This document shows, piece after piece, positions 39,140 through 48,178 of a stretch of DNA of 64,000 nucleotides (positions are counted from its first letter, which is position 1; each line of letters begins with the position of its first letter). The notes below the pieces were generated by a model, which was not told the DNA's origin, searched no databases, and saw only the letters and a list, made by a program, of their open reading frames with translations. The DNA lies in contig NZ_JASITB010000001.1 in NCBI RefSeq assembly GCF_030063455.1, positions 620,001-684,000 of the forward strand. The letters run 5' to 3'. Origin of the DNA: Cryobacterium sp. PH31-O1. GTDB lineage: Bacteria > Actinomycetota > Actinomycetes > Actinomycetales > Microbacteriaceae. Position numbers and translations under genes: made by a program.

Positions 39140-40573
39140 ATGTCTGCCCAGCCGGACGCCTACGCCGCGGCTTTGGACCGTGCACTGTTGCACGCCAACG
39201 CCTGGCTTGCGTCGCTACCTACCCGTCCCGTCGGCCCTCGGGTCGACGCCGCCACCCTCGCCGCCCTCGCGGCCGGTCCGCAGCCCACGTCCTCGTGCGC
39301 TGCGGACGACGTCATCGATGAACTCGCCGCCTTCGCGGAGCCCGGGCTGATGGCGATGCCGTCCGGCCGGTTCTTCGGGTGGGTCATCGGGGGAACCCTG
39401 CCCGCCGCCCTGGCCGCCGACTGGCTGGTGAGCGCGTGGGACCAGAACGCCGGAATGCGCTTCGCCACTCCCGCGACCGCCGTGCTCGAGGAAATCGCCG
39501 CCGGTTGGCTGCTCGATCTGCTCGGGCTTTCGGCCGGAGCGGATGTCGGATTCACCACCGGCGCGACGATGGCCAATTTCGTCGGGCTCGCCGCGGGGCG
39601 TCAGTGGGTTCTGGAGCGGGCCGGTTGGGACCTGGACCGGGACGGCCTGGCTGGCGCGCCGCGGGTGCGGGTTTTCGTCGGAGCCCAGCGTCACGACGTC
39701 ATCGATCTCGTGCTGCGCTACCTCGGTCTCGGTGCACCCATCGTGGTCGATGTCGACCAAGAAGGACGCTTGCGGCCAGACGTCCTGGCCACGCTACTTC
39801 AGGCCGGTTCCGGCCCAGCCATCGTCTGTCTGCAGGCCGGTAATGTACATTCCGGAGCATCAGATCCGATGGGTGCCGCGATCGATGTGGCCCGCCAACA
39901 CGACGCGTGGGTGCACGTCGACGGAGCATTCGGCCTGTGGGCCGCCGTCAGCCCGAGCTATCGTGACCAGTTGGCCGGATTGGAACGGGCCGACTCCTGG
40001 GCGACGGACGCTCATAAGACCCTCAACGTTCCCTACGACTGCGGGGTGGCGATCGTGTCCCGACCTGAGATCGTGCGCAAGGTATTCGGCGTGCACACGA
40101 GCTATCTGGTAGCGGCCGACGGCACGCCGGAAAACCCGGGGCCCGGCGATCCGTTCGAGAAGGTGCCCGAGCTGTCCCGCCGTGCTCGGGGCGTTCCGGT
40201 GTGGGCGGCGCTCCGCTCGCTCGGCCGCGCCGGCACGATCGCACTGGTCGACGGTCTCGCGGCGAATGCGCTGGCCCTGGCCGAGGGCCTGCGGTCGATG
40301 CCGGGCGTTGAGATACTCAACGAGGTGGTGTTCACGCAGGTGTGCGTAAGTTTCGGTAGTGATGAACGCACCCGGCAGGTCACCCAGCAACTCATCGCCG
40401 ACGGCTCGGCCTGGATGTCGGGCTCACGTTGGCACGACCGGGACATTCTGCGCATCTCGGTGAGTAACTGGTCGACGGATGCCACGGACGTCGCCCTCTC
40501 CCTCGCCGCGGTGGCCCGCGCCTGCGCGGTCGCGTCCCCGCATCCATCCCCGCCGGCGAACGAGCCGGTCTGA
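39140..40573 (+). CDS. PLP-dependent group II decarboxylase-family protein
   Basis: The 477-residue enzyme belongs to the aromatic-amino-acid/glutamate decarboxylase group. It shows GFTTGATMANFVGLAAGRQW (phosphate contacts), AWVHVDGAFGLWAA (Asp to the PLP nitrogen) and DSWATDAHKTLNVPYDCG with the PLP lysine. The substrate cannot be told from sequence. It lies between dprA (convergent, 18 bp apart) and the propeller gene, in a block inserted into the core cluster. Confidence 0.9.
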   Translation: MSAQPDAYAAALDRALLHANAWLASLPTRPVGPRVDAATLAALAAGPQPTSSCAADDVIDELAAFAEPGLMAMPSGRFFGWVIGGTLPAALAADWLVSAWDQNAGMRFATPATAVLEEIAAGWLLDLLGLSAGADVGFTTGATMANFVGLAAGRQWVLERAGWDLDRDGLAGAPRVRVFVGAQRHDVIDLVLRYLGLGAPIVVDVDQEGRLRPDVLATLLQAGSGPAIVCLQAGNVHSGASDPMGAAIDVARQHDAWVHVDGAFGLWAAVSPSYRDQLAGLERADSWATDAHKTLNVPYDCGVAIVSRPEIVRKVFGVHTSYLVAADGTPENPGPGDPFEKVPELSRRARGVPVWAALRSLGRAGTIALVDGLAANALALAEGLRSMPGVEILNEVVFTQVCVSFGSDERTRQVTQQLIADGSAWMSGSRWHDRDILRISVSNWSTDATDVALSLAAVARACAVASPHPSPPANEPV

Positions 40574-40591
40574 CGCCGCTGCCCACCGGTG

Positions 40592-41914
40592 CTACAGCCG
40601 CCGCACCCAGCCGGCCTCCCGCTCTTGGGCGGCCCCGTCGAGATCGAGACCGCCGAGGGCGCCCCGCACCGCCGCACTGGACAGGCCGGCACGGCGCGCC
40701 AGATCACCGACGGTGCGCGGCGTGCGCCCGCTCAGCGCATCGAAGACGCGCACCTGATCGCTCGTGCGCGGTATCGGTCCTGGGCCCGCGTCGCTGTGAG
40801 GAAATTCCAGCGGCACCTGGATCGACCGCTCGCCGACCAGCTCGGCCATCTCGGTTGGGTTGGTGACACAGACGGCGGCGAATTCGCGAATGAGCCGGTG
40901 GCAGCCGGCCGAGGTGGGGCTCGTGATCGGTCCCGGCACGGCGCCGAGCGGCCGGCCCAACGCCGAAGCGTGGCCAGCCGTATTGAGCGAACCCGACCGC
41001 CAGCCGGCTTCGAGCACGACCGTCGCCGCGCTCGCTGCGGCAATCAGCCGGTTGCGCTGCAGAAAGCGCCATTTGGTGGGGGCCGCTCCGCAGGGCAGCT
41101 CCGACACGACGGCGCCGGTCGCCACGATGCGGGTGAGCAGGGAGTCGTGGCCGCTCGGGTAGAACCGGTCGACTCCCCCGGCGAGAAACGCCACGGTCGT
41201 GCCATCACTGGCAAGCGCTGCCCGGTGAGCCATCCCATCGATGCCGTAAGCGGCACCCGAGACAATCGCGAAACCGCGGTCGACGAGCCCGGCCGACGCT
41301 TCCATGGCGATGTGTTCGCCGTACCCGGTAGCCGCCCGGGCCCCGACCAGCGCGATCGAATTGGTCAGGGCGGCGAGGGCACCGGGCACACCCCGCCACC
41401 ACAGCGCGAGCGGAGCATGCTGCTCGAGGTCGTCGAGCGCAGAAGGCCAGAGAGCATCCGTGGCCAGTAGCAGCCGGGTCTGCATGCGGGCCGCCTGCTG
41501 CAGCGAACGGATAACCTCGTTCGAATTGAGCCGCGGCCGCCAGCGTTGCAGCCCCAGGTCGAGGGCCTGCTCCAGTTCGGCGCTGGTGCGGGCATCCGCT
41601 TCGGTGGGGTCGGTGGTGGGATTGGCCGAAAAGACGATGTCGGGCCCGCCCGGCTCATCGCCGAGGGCGTCGCGCACGAGAGCGCCGATGCGCACCGGGC
41701 TCCACGACTCGAGAATGGCGGTCAGGGCAACGCTCGCGCCGACGCTGGCCACGAGCAGGCCGGCAGTACCGTCCCCGGGTTCGGCCAGGCCAGACCAAGC
41801 AGCGCGAGCGAACACCTCCCCGGCCGTGGCGGGGTCCTCGCCCTCCGGAAGTACACCGCGCACACCCGCAGCGAGTTCGCCCACTCGGGTCTCGTCCAGA
41901 CCGAACAGCGTCAT
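40592..41914 (-). CDS. dprA: DNA-processing protein DprA
   Basis: DprA binds single-stranded DNA and loads RecA in natural transformation. The Rossmann-like core shows LALWWRGVPGALAAL, NSIALVGARAATGYGEH, FAIVSGAAYGIDGMAHRAAL and GGVDRFYPSGHDSLL. A C-terminal winged helix (GDLARRAGLSSAAVRGALGG) is present. At 440 residues it is longer than many homologues because of the N-terminal region. Start overlaps the comM stop by 4 bp (ATGA). Confidence 0.93.
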   Translation of the reverse strand: MTLFGLDETRVGELAAGVRGVLPEGEDPATAGEVFARAAWSGLAEPGDGTAGLLVASVGASVALTAILESWSPVRIGALVRDALGDEPGGPDIVFSANPTTDPTEADARTSAELEQALDLGLQRWRPRLNSNEVIRSLQQAARMQTRLLLATDALWPSALDDLEQHAPLALWWRGVPGALAALTNSIALVGARAATGYGEHIAMEASAGLVDRGFAIVSGAAYGIDGMAHRAALASDGTTVAFLAGGVDRFYPSGHDSLLTRIVATGAVVSELPCGAAPTKWRFLQRNRLIAAASAATVVLEAGWRSGSLNTAGHASALGRPLGAVPGPITSPTSAGCHRLIREFAAVCVTNPTEMAELVGERSIQVPLEFPHSDAGPGPIPRTSDQVRVFDALSGRTPRTVGDLARRAGLSSAAVRGALGGLDLDGAAQEREAGWVRRL

Positions 41915-43446
41915 GACGTCATTCCTTTGCGTAGGTAGAGGGCCTGGCCGACCTGGTCGGGGCCGGGGATGCTCAGACCGTCGTAGTCGGCGAGGGTCCA
42001 GGCGATGCGCAGCACCCGGTCGTAGCCGCGCATGGTGATCCCGCCACGCTCGAGCGCTCTATCGAGCCCTGCGGTGGCGCTCGGGGCCAGGCGCACCGGT
42101 GCGCCGCGCAGCCACGGGCCGGGAACCTCGGAGTTCAGGGTCCACGGAGTGCTGCCGAGCCGTTCCGCCGCCGCCGCCCGCGCGGCCACCACCCGCTGCC
42201 GGGCGGTAACGCTTGTCATCCGCTGCGTGCCGGCGGCGACGCGCAACTGGGCAGCGGTGATGCGCTTGACGTTGAGCTGAATGTCGATGCGGTCCAGCAG
42301 CGGTCCGGAGATGCGGGCGAGGTAGCGGCGGCGCGCATTCGGCGGGCAGGTGCAGCTGAGGTCGCCAGCTCCGTACTGCCCGCACGGACACGGGTTCGCG
42401 GCCATAACCAGCTGAAACCGGGCCGGAAAATGGGCGACGGCGTTGGCCCGGTGAATGCTGATCCAACCGGATTCGAGCGGCTGGCGCAGGGCGTCGAGCA
42501 CTGGCGAGGCGAATTCGGGGGCTTCGTCGAGGAACAAAACGCCGTGCGAGGCCTGCGACGCGGCCCCCGGCCGAATTTGACCGCCACCACCGCCGACCAT
42601 GGCCGCCGCCGTCGCTGTGTGGTGTGGCGCTTCCCACGGCGGCCTGGTGATCAGGGCTCCGCCGAGTCCGAGGCCACTGAGCGACCGCAGTGAGCTGACT
42701 TCGAGCGAACTGACCGGGTCAAGGTCGGGCAGCAGACCGGGCAGGCGGGCGGCAAGCATCGTCTTTCCGGCGCCGGGCGGGCCGAGCAGAAACACGTGGT
42801 GCCCACCGGCCGCCGCGATCTGCAGTGCCAGTATGGCGTCGTCGTTGCCGATCACGTCGGCCAGGTCTGGTTCGGCGGCCAGGCTGCCGGGTGTGAGCGC
42901 TGCCAGAATCGGCTCGACCGGTAGCGGCGTGAGTTTGGCACCGTGAAAGATCGCCGCTTCCCGCAGCGAGGCGACACCGATCACCCGCATGCCGGGCACG
43001 AGTCGCGCCTCGGCCTCGTTGCCGATCGGCACCATGACCGTGGTGTGCCCGAGGCGGGCGGCGGTCATCACACCCGGCAGGATTCCCGGGGTCGGCCGTA
43101 GCCGGCCATCGAGGGCGAGCTCACCGAAGTGCACGACGGTGCCGACGGACGCGGCCGAAATGGTGCTGTCGGCGGCGAGGCAGGCCAGCGCGATCGCAAG
43201 GTCGAACCCAGCGCCGTGCTTGGGCAACGCGGCCGGCGACAAATTGATGGTGAGGCGGTGAATGGTGAGGGGGCATCCGCTGTTGGCCGCTGCGGCACGC
43301 ACCCGCTGGGTGGCTTGGGAGAGCGCAGCGTCGGGCAGGCCGATCAGAATCATGCCGGGCAGTTGAGCCGAGATGTCCGCCTCGACCTCGACGAGCGCGC
43401 CGGTCAGCCCGAGCAACGCCACCGCGTGGGTGCGGGCGATCCCCAT
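41911..43446 (-). CDS. comM: YifB/ComM-family Mg-chelatase-like AAA+ ATPase
   Basis: ComM is a branch-migrating helicase linked to transformation. The N-terminal Lon-like domain (VEADISAQLPGMILIGLPD, HFGELALDGRLRPTPG) is followed by Walker A GPPGAGKTMLA, Walker B VLFLDEAPEF, ANPCPCGQYGAGDLSCTC and an arginine-finger region, then a C-terminal chelatase-associated domain. 511 residues is normal. It overlaps yraN by one base and dprA by four, so all three are co-translated. Confidence 0.95.
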   Translation of the reverse strand: MGIARTHAVALLGLTGALVEVEADISAQLPGMILIGLPDAALSQATQRVRAAAANSGCPLTIHRLTINLSPAALPKHGAGFDLAIALACLAADSTISAASVGTVVHFGELALDGRLRPTPGILPGVMTAARLGHTTVMVPIGNEAEARLVPGMRVIGVASLREAAIFHGAKLTPLPVEPILAALTPGSLAAEPDLADVIGNDDAILALQIAAAGGHHVFLLGPPGAGKTMLAARLPGLLPDLDPVSSLEVSSLRSLSGLGLGGALITRPPWEAPHHTATAAAMVGGGGGQIRPGAASQASHGVLFLDEAPEFASPVLDALRQPLESGWISIHRANAVAHFPARFQLVMAANPCPCGQYGAGDLSCTCPPNARRRYLARISGPLLDRIDIQLNVKRITAAQLRVAAGTQRMTSVTARQRVVAARAAAAERLGSTPWTLNSEVPGPWLRGAPVRLAPSATAGLDRALERGGITMRGYDRVLRIAWTLADYDGLSIPGPDQVGQALYLRKGMTS

Positions 43447-43802
43447 CAGAACACGCCCTCGAGGTGTTCGATGAGGGGTTCGTGGCCGGCCGGGGCGATC
43501 ACCGCAACGACGTCGAGCCTAATCTGGCGCGGCCACCGCTCGGCCTGCACGCACCAGGCAGCAGCGAGGCGGCGCATCCGGGCGAGCTTTTTCACGGTGA
43601 TGGCTTCAAACGGATGCCCGAAACTCAGGCTGCTGCGCGTCTTCACCTCGACGAAGACGACCGCGGCGCCCTGCTGCACGACGAGGTCAATCTCGCCCTC
43701 TTTGCACCGCCAGTTGCGAGTCAGGATGGTGTAGCCGGCGCCCTGCAGAAAGCGTGCGGCCTGGTCTTCGCCGAGTTTGCCGAGTTCGTCTTTGCGCGCC
43801 AC
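43446..43802 (-). CDS. YraN family protein (UPF0102, endonuclease-like)
   Basis: The 118-residue protein has the restriction-endonuclease-like YraN pattern: GEDQAARFLQGAGYTILTRN, WRCKEGEIDLVVQ and AVVFVEVKTRSSLSFGHP (the E-I-D ... E-V-K metal site). Translation starts at GTG 43802. It heads the yraN-comM-dprA operon. Nuclease activity of the family is presumed, not firmly shown. Confidence 0.92.
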   Translation of the reverse strand: MARKDELGKLGEDQAARFLQGAGYTILTRNWRCKEGEIDLVVQQGAAVVFVEVKTRSSLSFGHPFEAITVKKLARMRRLAAAWCVQAERWPRQIRLDVVAVIAPAGHEPLIEHLEGVF

Positions 43803-43952
43803 GAGTGCCTCCAGACACCAGAGTGCGCTCTCTCACCCTGCCGTCGTCGGGCCGCGCCCATATCGGTGGACAGCGATGCGTCCCTCGCTCCTGTGGAGAA
43901 GGAGCTCCTGTGCGAAGCGGCTACTGTGCGAAGCGGCTACTGTGCGAAGCGG
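43803..43952. other. 150-bp region upstream of yraN with repeats and no gene
   Basis: I find no supported gene. The right half is made of the 16-bp tandem repeats that overlap the neighbouring alcohol dehydrogenase stop. The yraN promoter should lie here. Confidence 0.5.
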
Positions 43953-43956
43953 CTAC
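43909..43956. repeat. 16-bp tandem array over the stop of the alcohol dehydrogenase gene
   Basis: Three identical 16-bp units start at 43909, 43925 and 43941. The stop (43953-43955) is in the third; the same triplet recurs in the other two in different frames. Confidence 0.95.
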
Positions 43957-45092
43957 TCGGCGTGCAGCACGAACAGGCGGCGCACGACATCGCCCGCCAC
44001 GAGGGCGTCGAGGCTTTCGTTGAGGTCGGCCAGCGGGAGCGTGTCGGTGTGTAGCAGCTCGACCGGCAACCGGCCGTCGCGCCACAGCTGCAGGTAGGCC
44101 GGAATATCGCGGCTCGGCACGGAATCACCCATGTAAGAGCCGAGCAGCCGGCGGCCCAGCCCGGCGAATTGCAGCGCCGGCGTGGTGATGGTCTGCTCCG
44201 GGTGCGGCAGACCGACCGAGACGAGGGCGCCGCCGCGGGTGAGCAGGGCGAGGCTCGCCTCCATCACCCGGGCGCTGCCGACGGCCTCAACGGCCAGATC
44301 GACGCCGTCGCCGGCGTGCTCACGCACAAGGTCGGCCGCCTGATCGGGCGATCCGGCGTGGTGCGCGCCGCAGCGCAGGGCCAGGGCCTGCTTCTCCGGC
44401 AGCGGATCAATCGCGATCACGGTTGTGCCGGCCACCTGCGCGGCGGCCATGACGGCCATCAGGCCGACCGCGCCGAGGCCGAACACAATCACGGACTGGC
44501 CGGTCGCGAGGGCGCCAGTGTTGAGCACGGCACCGATGCCGGTCAGCGCCGCGCAGCCGAACATCGCGGCCACATCGAAGGGAACATCTTGGTCGATCGG
44601 GACGACCGATTCGCGCGCGACGACCGCGTACTGCGAGAACGCCGAGACGCCCAGGTGATGGTTGATGCGCTCCCCCGCGCCGGTGGCCAGCACGGCCGGG
44701 CCGTGCAGCAGATCACCGGTTGCATTTGCCTCGGCGCCCAGATGGCAGAGCGCGGGGCGGCCGGCCAGGCAGGCCCGACAGTCGCCGCAGCTCGGCACGA
44801 AAACCAGCACGACCCGGTCACCGACGGTCAGGTCGTCGACACCGTCGCCAAGCGCGGTGACGGTGCCAGCGGCCTCATGACCCAGGGCCATCGGCAGCGG
44901 CCGAACCCGGGAACCGTCGATGACGGACAGATCGGAGTGGCACAGGCTGGCACGTTCGATGCGCACGAGCACCTCGCCGGCGCGCGGGGCCGGTACCGGA
45001 ATCTGTTCGAACGTCAGCGGGCGGCTGTCGGCGTAGGGGCGCGTGGAGCCGACATCCCGAAGAATCGTGCTGAGCATCGTTGCTGGAGTCAT
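43953..45092 (-). CDS. Zinc-dependent alcohol dehydrogenase (MDR family)
   Basis: The 379-residue enzyme oxidises an alcohol or aldehyde adduct with NAD(P). The catalytic-zinc ligands appear in SLCHSDLSVIDG and GHEAAGTV, the structural zinc cysteines in CGDCRACLAGRPALC, and the Rossmann motif in VFGLGAVGLMAVMAA. The C-terminal half shows the usual MDR order. It resembles class III/NDMA-type enzymes but specificity is not clear. Its 3' end overlaps a 16-bp repeat array. A later ATG (MLSTIL) could be the start. Confidence 0.92.
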   Translation of the reverse strand: MTPATMLSTILRDVGSTRPYADSRPLTFEQIPVPAPRAGEVLVRIERASLCHSDLSVIDGSRVRPLPMALGHEAAGTVTALGDGVDDLTVGDRVVLVFVPSCGDCRACLAGRPALCHLGAEANATGDLLHGPAVLATGAGERINHHLGVSAFSQYAVVARESVVPIDQDVPFDVAAMFGCAALTGIGAVLNTGALATGQSVIVFGLGAVGLMAVMAAAQVAGTTVIAIDPLPEKQALALRCGAHHAGSPDQAADLVREHAGDGVDLAVEAVGSARVMEASLALLTRGGALVSVGLPHPEQTITTPALQFAGLGRRLLGSYMGDSVPSRDIPAYLQLWRDGRLPVELLHTDTLPLADLNESLDALVAGDVVRRLFVLHAE

Positions 45093-45130
45093 CGTCCCAA
45101 CCTACGCCAGACGCGACGTACGCTGTGCCT

Positions 45131-45571
45131 ATGACTCTTCGCAACCGGGTGACCGATCTGGGCATGCTCGCCATGAACGGCGCGCACCGGATACTGCTGG
45201 CCGTCTCGGGCGGACGCCTCGGCTGGACCATCGGCAGCATGGCGACCGTCGAACTGCACACGATCGGCCGCAGCAGCGGGCAACGTCGGTCGACGATGCT
45301 GACGGCGCCGATTCACGAGGGCGACCTGTATGTGCTGGTGGCGTCCAAGGGCGGCGACGACCGGCATCCGTCCTGGTATCTCAACCTCGTGGCTCAGCCC
45401 GAGGTGGAGCTGACCATTCGCCGGGTGACGCGACCGTTTCGGGCGCGCACCGCGTCATCCGCTGAGAAAGCTGCCCTCTGGCCGCGCATCATCGCCGCCT
45501 ACCCCGGGTATGGCGCCTACCAGGGTCGAACAGACCGGCACATTCCCGTAGTCATCTGCGAGCCCCGCTGA
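45131..45571 (+). CDS. Deazaflavin (F420)-dependent nitroreductase-like protein (Ddn family)
   Basis: The 146-residue protein matches the split-barrel F420H2-binding family: ELHTIGRSSGQRRSTMLTA, VLVASKGGDDRHPSWYLNL, EVELTIR and YPGYGAYQGRTDR near the end. These act as F420H2-dependent reductases in the cytoplasm. Start ATG 45131 is preferred over an upstream one. F420 use fits the LLM-type gene elsewhere in the window. It diverges from the alcohol dehydrogenase with 38 bp between starts. Confidence 0.88.
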   Translation: MTLRNRVTDLGMLAMNGAHRILLAVSGGRLGWTIGSMATVELHTIGRSSGQRRSTMLTAPIHEGDLYVLVASKGGDDRHPSWYLNLVAQPEVELTIRRVTRPFRARTASSAEKAALWPRIIAAYPGYGAYQGRTDRHIPVVICEPR

Positions 45572-45603
45572 CGCTGCCTTTGATCATGGCCGCGCCTCAT
45601 ATC

Positions 45604-45637
45604 GGTGCGCGCTACGCCGGCTACCGTAGCGCCCACC
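45604..45637. terminator. Bidirectional hairpin terminator between Ddn-like gene and gap
   Basis: GCGCTACG (45609-45616) pairs with CGTAGCGC (45625-45632) around an 8-nt loop, and GGTG/CACC (45604-45607, 45634-45637) extends the stem past one mismatch. It lies between two convergent stops. No T tract is present, as is common for actinobacterial terminators. Confidence 0.6.
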
Positions 45638-45659
45638 CGTATCGGGCGCGCGTCAGACT

Positions 45660-47135
45660 CTACGCGACCGGCTCAAGTAGTACGGCGGGGACGATGGCCG
45701 GGAAGATGGGTGCGTGCACCCCTGACATTTCTTCGAGAACCCGAATCACCTGGCAGCTGTAGCCGTATTCGTTGTCGTACCAGACGTACAGCACGGCCTT
45801 CTGGTCGGTGACGATGGTGGCCAGTCCGTCGACGATGCCAGCGCGACGCGAGCCGAGGAAGTCGCTCGAGACCACCTCGGGCGAATCGATGAAGTCGATC
45901 TGCCGGTGCAGCGAAGAGTGCAGCGACATGGTGCGGAGGTACGTGTTGAGCTCGTCCTTATCGGTCGCGCTGGCGAGGTTCAGATTGAGGATAGCCATCG
46001 ACACGTCGGGGGTGGGCACCCGAATCGCGTTGCCGGTGAGCTTACCGGCCAGTTCGGGCAGCGCCTTGGCGACGGCCTTGGCGGCGCCGGTCTCTGTGAT
46101 CACCATGTTGAGCGCGGCTGAGCGGCCGCGACGGTCACCGGAGTGGAAGTTGTCGATGAGGTTCTGGTCGTTGGTGAACGAGTGCACCGTTTCGACGTGG
46201 CCGTCGATGATGCCGTACCGGTCGTTGATGGCCTTGAGCACCGGTGTGATCGCGTTTGTAGTGCAGGATGCCGCGGTGATAATGCGGTCGCTCGCCAGGA
46301 TGTCGGTGTGGTTGATGCCGTGCACGATGTTCTTGAGCGTGCCCTTGCCCGGCGCGGTCAGCAGCACTCGGGCGACGCCGGGGCATTTGAGGTGCTGAGA
46401 CAGGCCCTCTTCGTCGCGCCACTTGCCGGTGTTGTCGACGACGATGGCGTCGTGGATTCCGAACTGCGTGTAGTCGACGCTGGCCGGGTCGCCGGAATAG
46501 ATCACCTGGATGAGCGTGCCGTTGGCGAGGATGGTGTTGTTCTCCTCGTCGATGGTGATCGTGCCTTCGAACGGGCCGTGCACCGAGTCGCGGCGTAGCA
46601 GGCTGGCCCGCTTGACGAGGTCGTTTTCGGAACCGCGGCGCACGACGATCGCGCGCAGGCGCAGGCCCTGTCCGCCGCCAGCATGTTCGATCAGGATGCG
46701 CGCGAGCAGCCGGCCGATACGACCGAACCCGTAGAGAACGACATCGGTGCTGGTGCGGCCGTCGAGTCCGTGCTGGCCGACGACGTCGGCGAGTTCGGCG
46801 CGCAGGTATTCGTCGAGGGTAACCCGGTCGTTCTGCTCACGAAAGCCGAGGGCCAGTCGGGCGAGGTCAATAGACGCGGCACCGAGGTTCAGGCCGTCGA
46901 CAGCCTGCAGAATCGGGAGGGTCTCGTCGAGCGGAAGCTCAACATCCGCTATGTGGCGCGCGAAGCGATGAGCCTTCAGCAGGCCGACGACCGACTTGTT
47001 GACGAGGCCGCGCCCGTAGACGCTGGTCACGACGGTGTTGTCGCGATAGAGGCGCCCGATCAGGGGAATCATCGCCTCGGCGAGAGCCTCGCGGTTGCTC
47101 CACGTTGCACGGGCACGATCAGCGTCCTGGATCAC
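45660..47135 (-). CDS. Glyceraldehyde-3-phosphate dehydrogenase, long GapB type
   Basis: The catalytic core carries YGFGRIGRLLARIL (NAD-binding), TAASCTTNAITPVLKAI with the nucleophile Cys, and the C-terminal YVWYDNEYGYSCQVIRVL. At 491 residues it has about 130 extra N-terminal residues, as in the gluconeogenic GapB of Corynebacterium (about 480), rather than the 330-residue glycolytic GapA. I therefore infer a gluconeogenic role. Start is GTG 47135 with AAGG upstream; the gene lies in a block inserted in the core cluster. Confidence 0.9.
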   Translation of the reverse strand: MIQDADRARATWSNREALAEAMIPLIGRLYRDNTVVTSVYGRGLVNKSVVGLLKAHRFARHIADVELPLDETLPILQAVDGLNLGAASIDLARLALGFREQNDRVTLDEYLRAELADVVGQHGLDGRTSTDVVLYGFGRIGRLLARILIEHAGGGQGLRLRAIVVRRGSENDLVKRASLLRRDSVHGPFEGTITIDEENNTILANGTLIQVIYSGDPASVDYTQFGIHDAIVVDNTGKWRDEEGLSQHLKCPGVARVLLTAPGKGTLKNIVHGINHTDILASDRIITAASCTTNAITPVLKAINDRYGIIDGHVETVHSFTNDQNLIDNFHSGDRRGRSAALNMVITETGAAKAVAKALPELAGKLTGNAIRVPTPDVSMAILNLNLASATDKDELNTYLRTMSLHSSLHRQIDFIDSPEVVSSDFLGSRRAGIVDGLATIVTDQKAVLYVWYDNEYGYSCQVIRVLEEMSGVHAPIFPAIVPAVLLEPVA

Positions 47136-47197
47136 AGGGTTGCCTTCCTAAACCTTCGTCGGTCTTGTCCGGCCACCCGAGGTCCCGGAGTCATTCC

Positions 47198-47521
47198 TTA
47201 TTCGTCGAGCGCAAGTTCCTTGGGAAGTTCGAAGTCTTTCGACGCGAGTTCTTCCACGTTGACGTCCTTGAAGGTCAGCACGCGCACCGATTTCACGAAG
47301 CGATCGGAGCGGTAGACGTCCCAGACCCAGACATCCTTCATGGTCAGTTCGAAGTAGAAGTCGTGTTCCGTGTCGCGGCGCACCAATTCGACCTCGTTCG
47401 CGAGGTAGAAGCGTCGTTCGGTTTCGACGACGTACTGGAACTGTCCAACCACGTCTCGATATTCCCGGTACAGGGCCAACTCGACCTCGCGGTCGTAGTC
47501 CTCGAATTCGTCTTCTTCCAT
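47198..47521 (-). CDS. DUF2469 domain-containing protein
   Basis: The 107-residue protein starts EDEFEDYDREVELALYREYR, the hallmark of the actinobacteria-restricted DUF2469 family, and ends with VKSVRVLTFKDVNVEELASK. It is strongly acidic, soluble, and of unknown function. It keeps its usual place right after rnhB (12 bp gap). The invariant association with rnhB, lepB and rplS hints at an informational role. Confidence 0.92.
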   Translation of the reverse strand: MEEDEFEDYDREVELALYREYRDVVGQFQYVVETERRFYLANEVELVRRDTEHDFYFELTMKDVWVWDVYRSDRFVKSVRVLTFKDVNVEELASKDFELPKELALDE

Positions 47522-47533
47522 GGTGATCTCATC

Positions 47534-48178
47534 TTACGCTGTGATTTTGAGCCACGATTTTCGGTGTAATGGGCTCGGCCCGAGCAGGTCGATCGCGCTC
47601 ATGTGCGCCGCGCTGCCGTAGCCCTTGTTCGACGCCCAGCCGTAGCCGGGCGTTTCGTCGTGCGCGGCGATCATGAGGCGGTCGCGGTGCACCTTCGCAA
47701 TAACGGATGCCGCCGCCACCGACCCGCAGTCCCGGTCGGCTTTGATGCGGGTCACGACGTTCAACGGGGTCGTCAGCGCCCTGTTCAACCAATCGTCGCT
47801 GCCATCCAGCAGCACGATGCTGCCGGCCACGTCGACGCCCTGCGCGTACAGCTCGGCCAGGGCGCGCTTGCCGGCGAGCCCGAGGCAGGCGATGATGCCG
47901 AGCTCGTCGACCTCGACGGCGGAGGCGAGCCCAACGGCCGAGTGGGTCGCCCAGGCAACGGCGAGCGGCGCGAGCAGTTCCCGGCGCGGTTCGCTGAGCA
48001 TCTTCGAATCACGCAGTCCGGTCGGCAGGGTTGGAACGGATGAATTCACCGCGGCTAATCCCACGGCTACCGGTCCGGCGAGGGCACCGCGACCCACCTC
48101 GTCACAGCCGATCACAAAACTGGCACCGGTGCGGAGCAGGTCAAGCTCCACCTCAAGGGTGGGGTCGGACACCGCCAC
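47534..48178 (-). CDS. rnhB: Ribonuclease HII
   Basis: RNase HII cuts RNA in RNA-DNA hybrids and single ribonucleotides in DNA. VIGCDEVGRGALAGPVAVG carries the D-E acidic pair, and GSIVLLDGSDDWLN and TRIKADRDCGSVAAASVIAK the remaining active-site residues. 214 residues. GTG 48178 overlaps the lepB stop by one base (TAGTG). Confidence 0.95.
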   Translation of the reverse strand: MAVSDPTLEVELDLLRTGASFVIGCDEVGRGALAGPVAVGLAAVNSSVPTLPTGLRDSKMLSEPRRELLAPLAVAWATHSAVGLASAVEVDELGIIACLGLAGKRALAELYAQGVDVAGSIVLLDGSDDWLNRALTTPLNVVTRIKADRDCGSVAAASVIAKVHRDRLMIAAHDETPGYGWASNKGYGSAAHMSAIDLLGPSPLHRKSWLKITA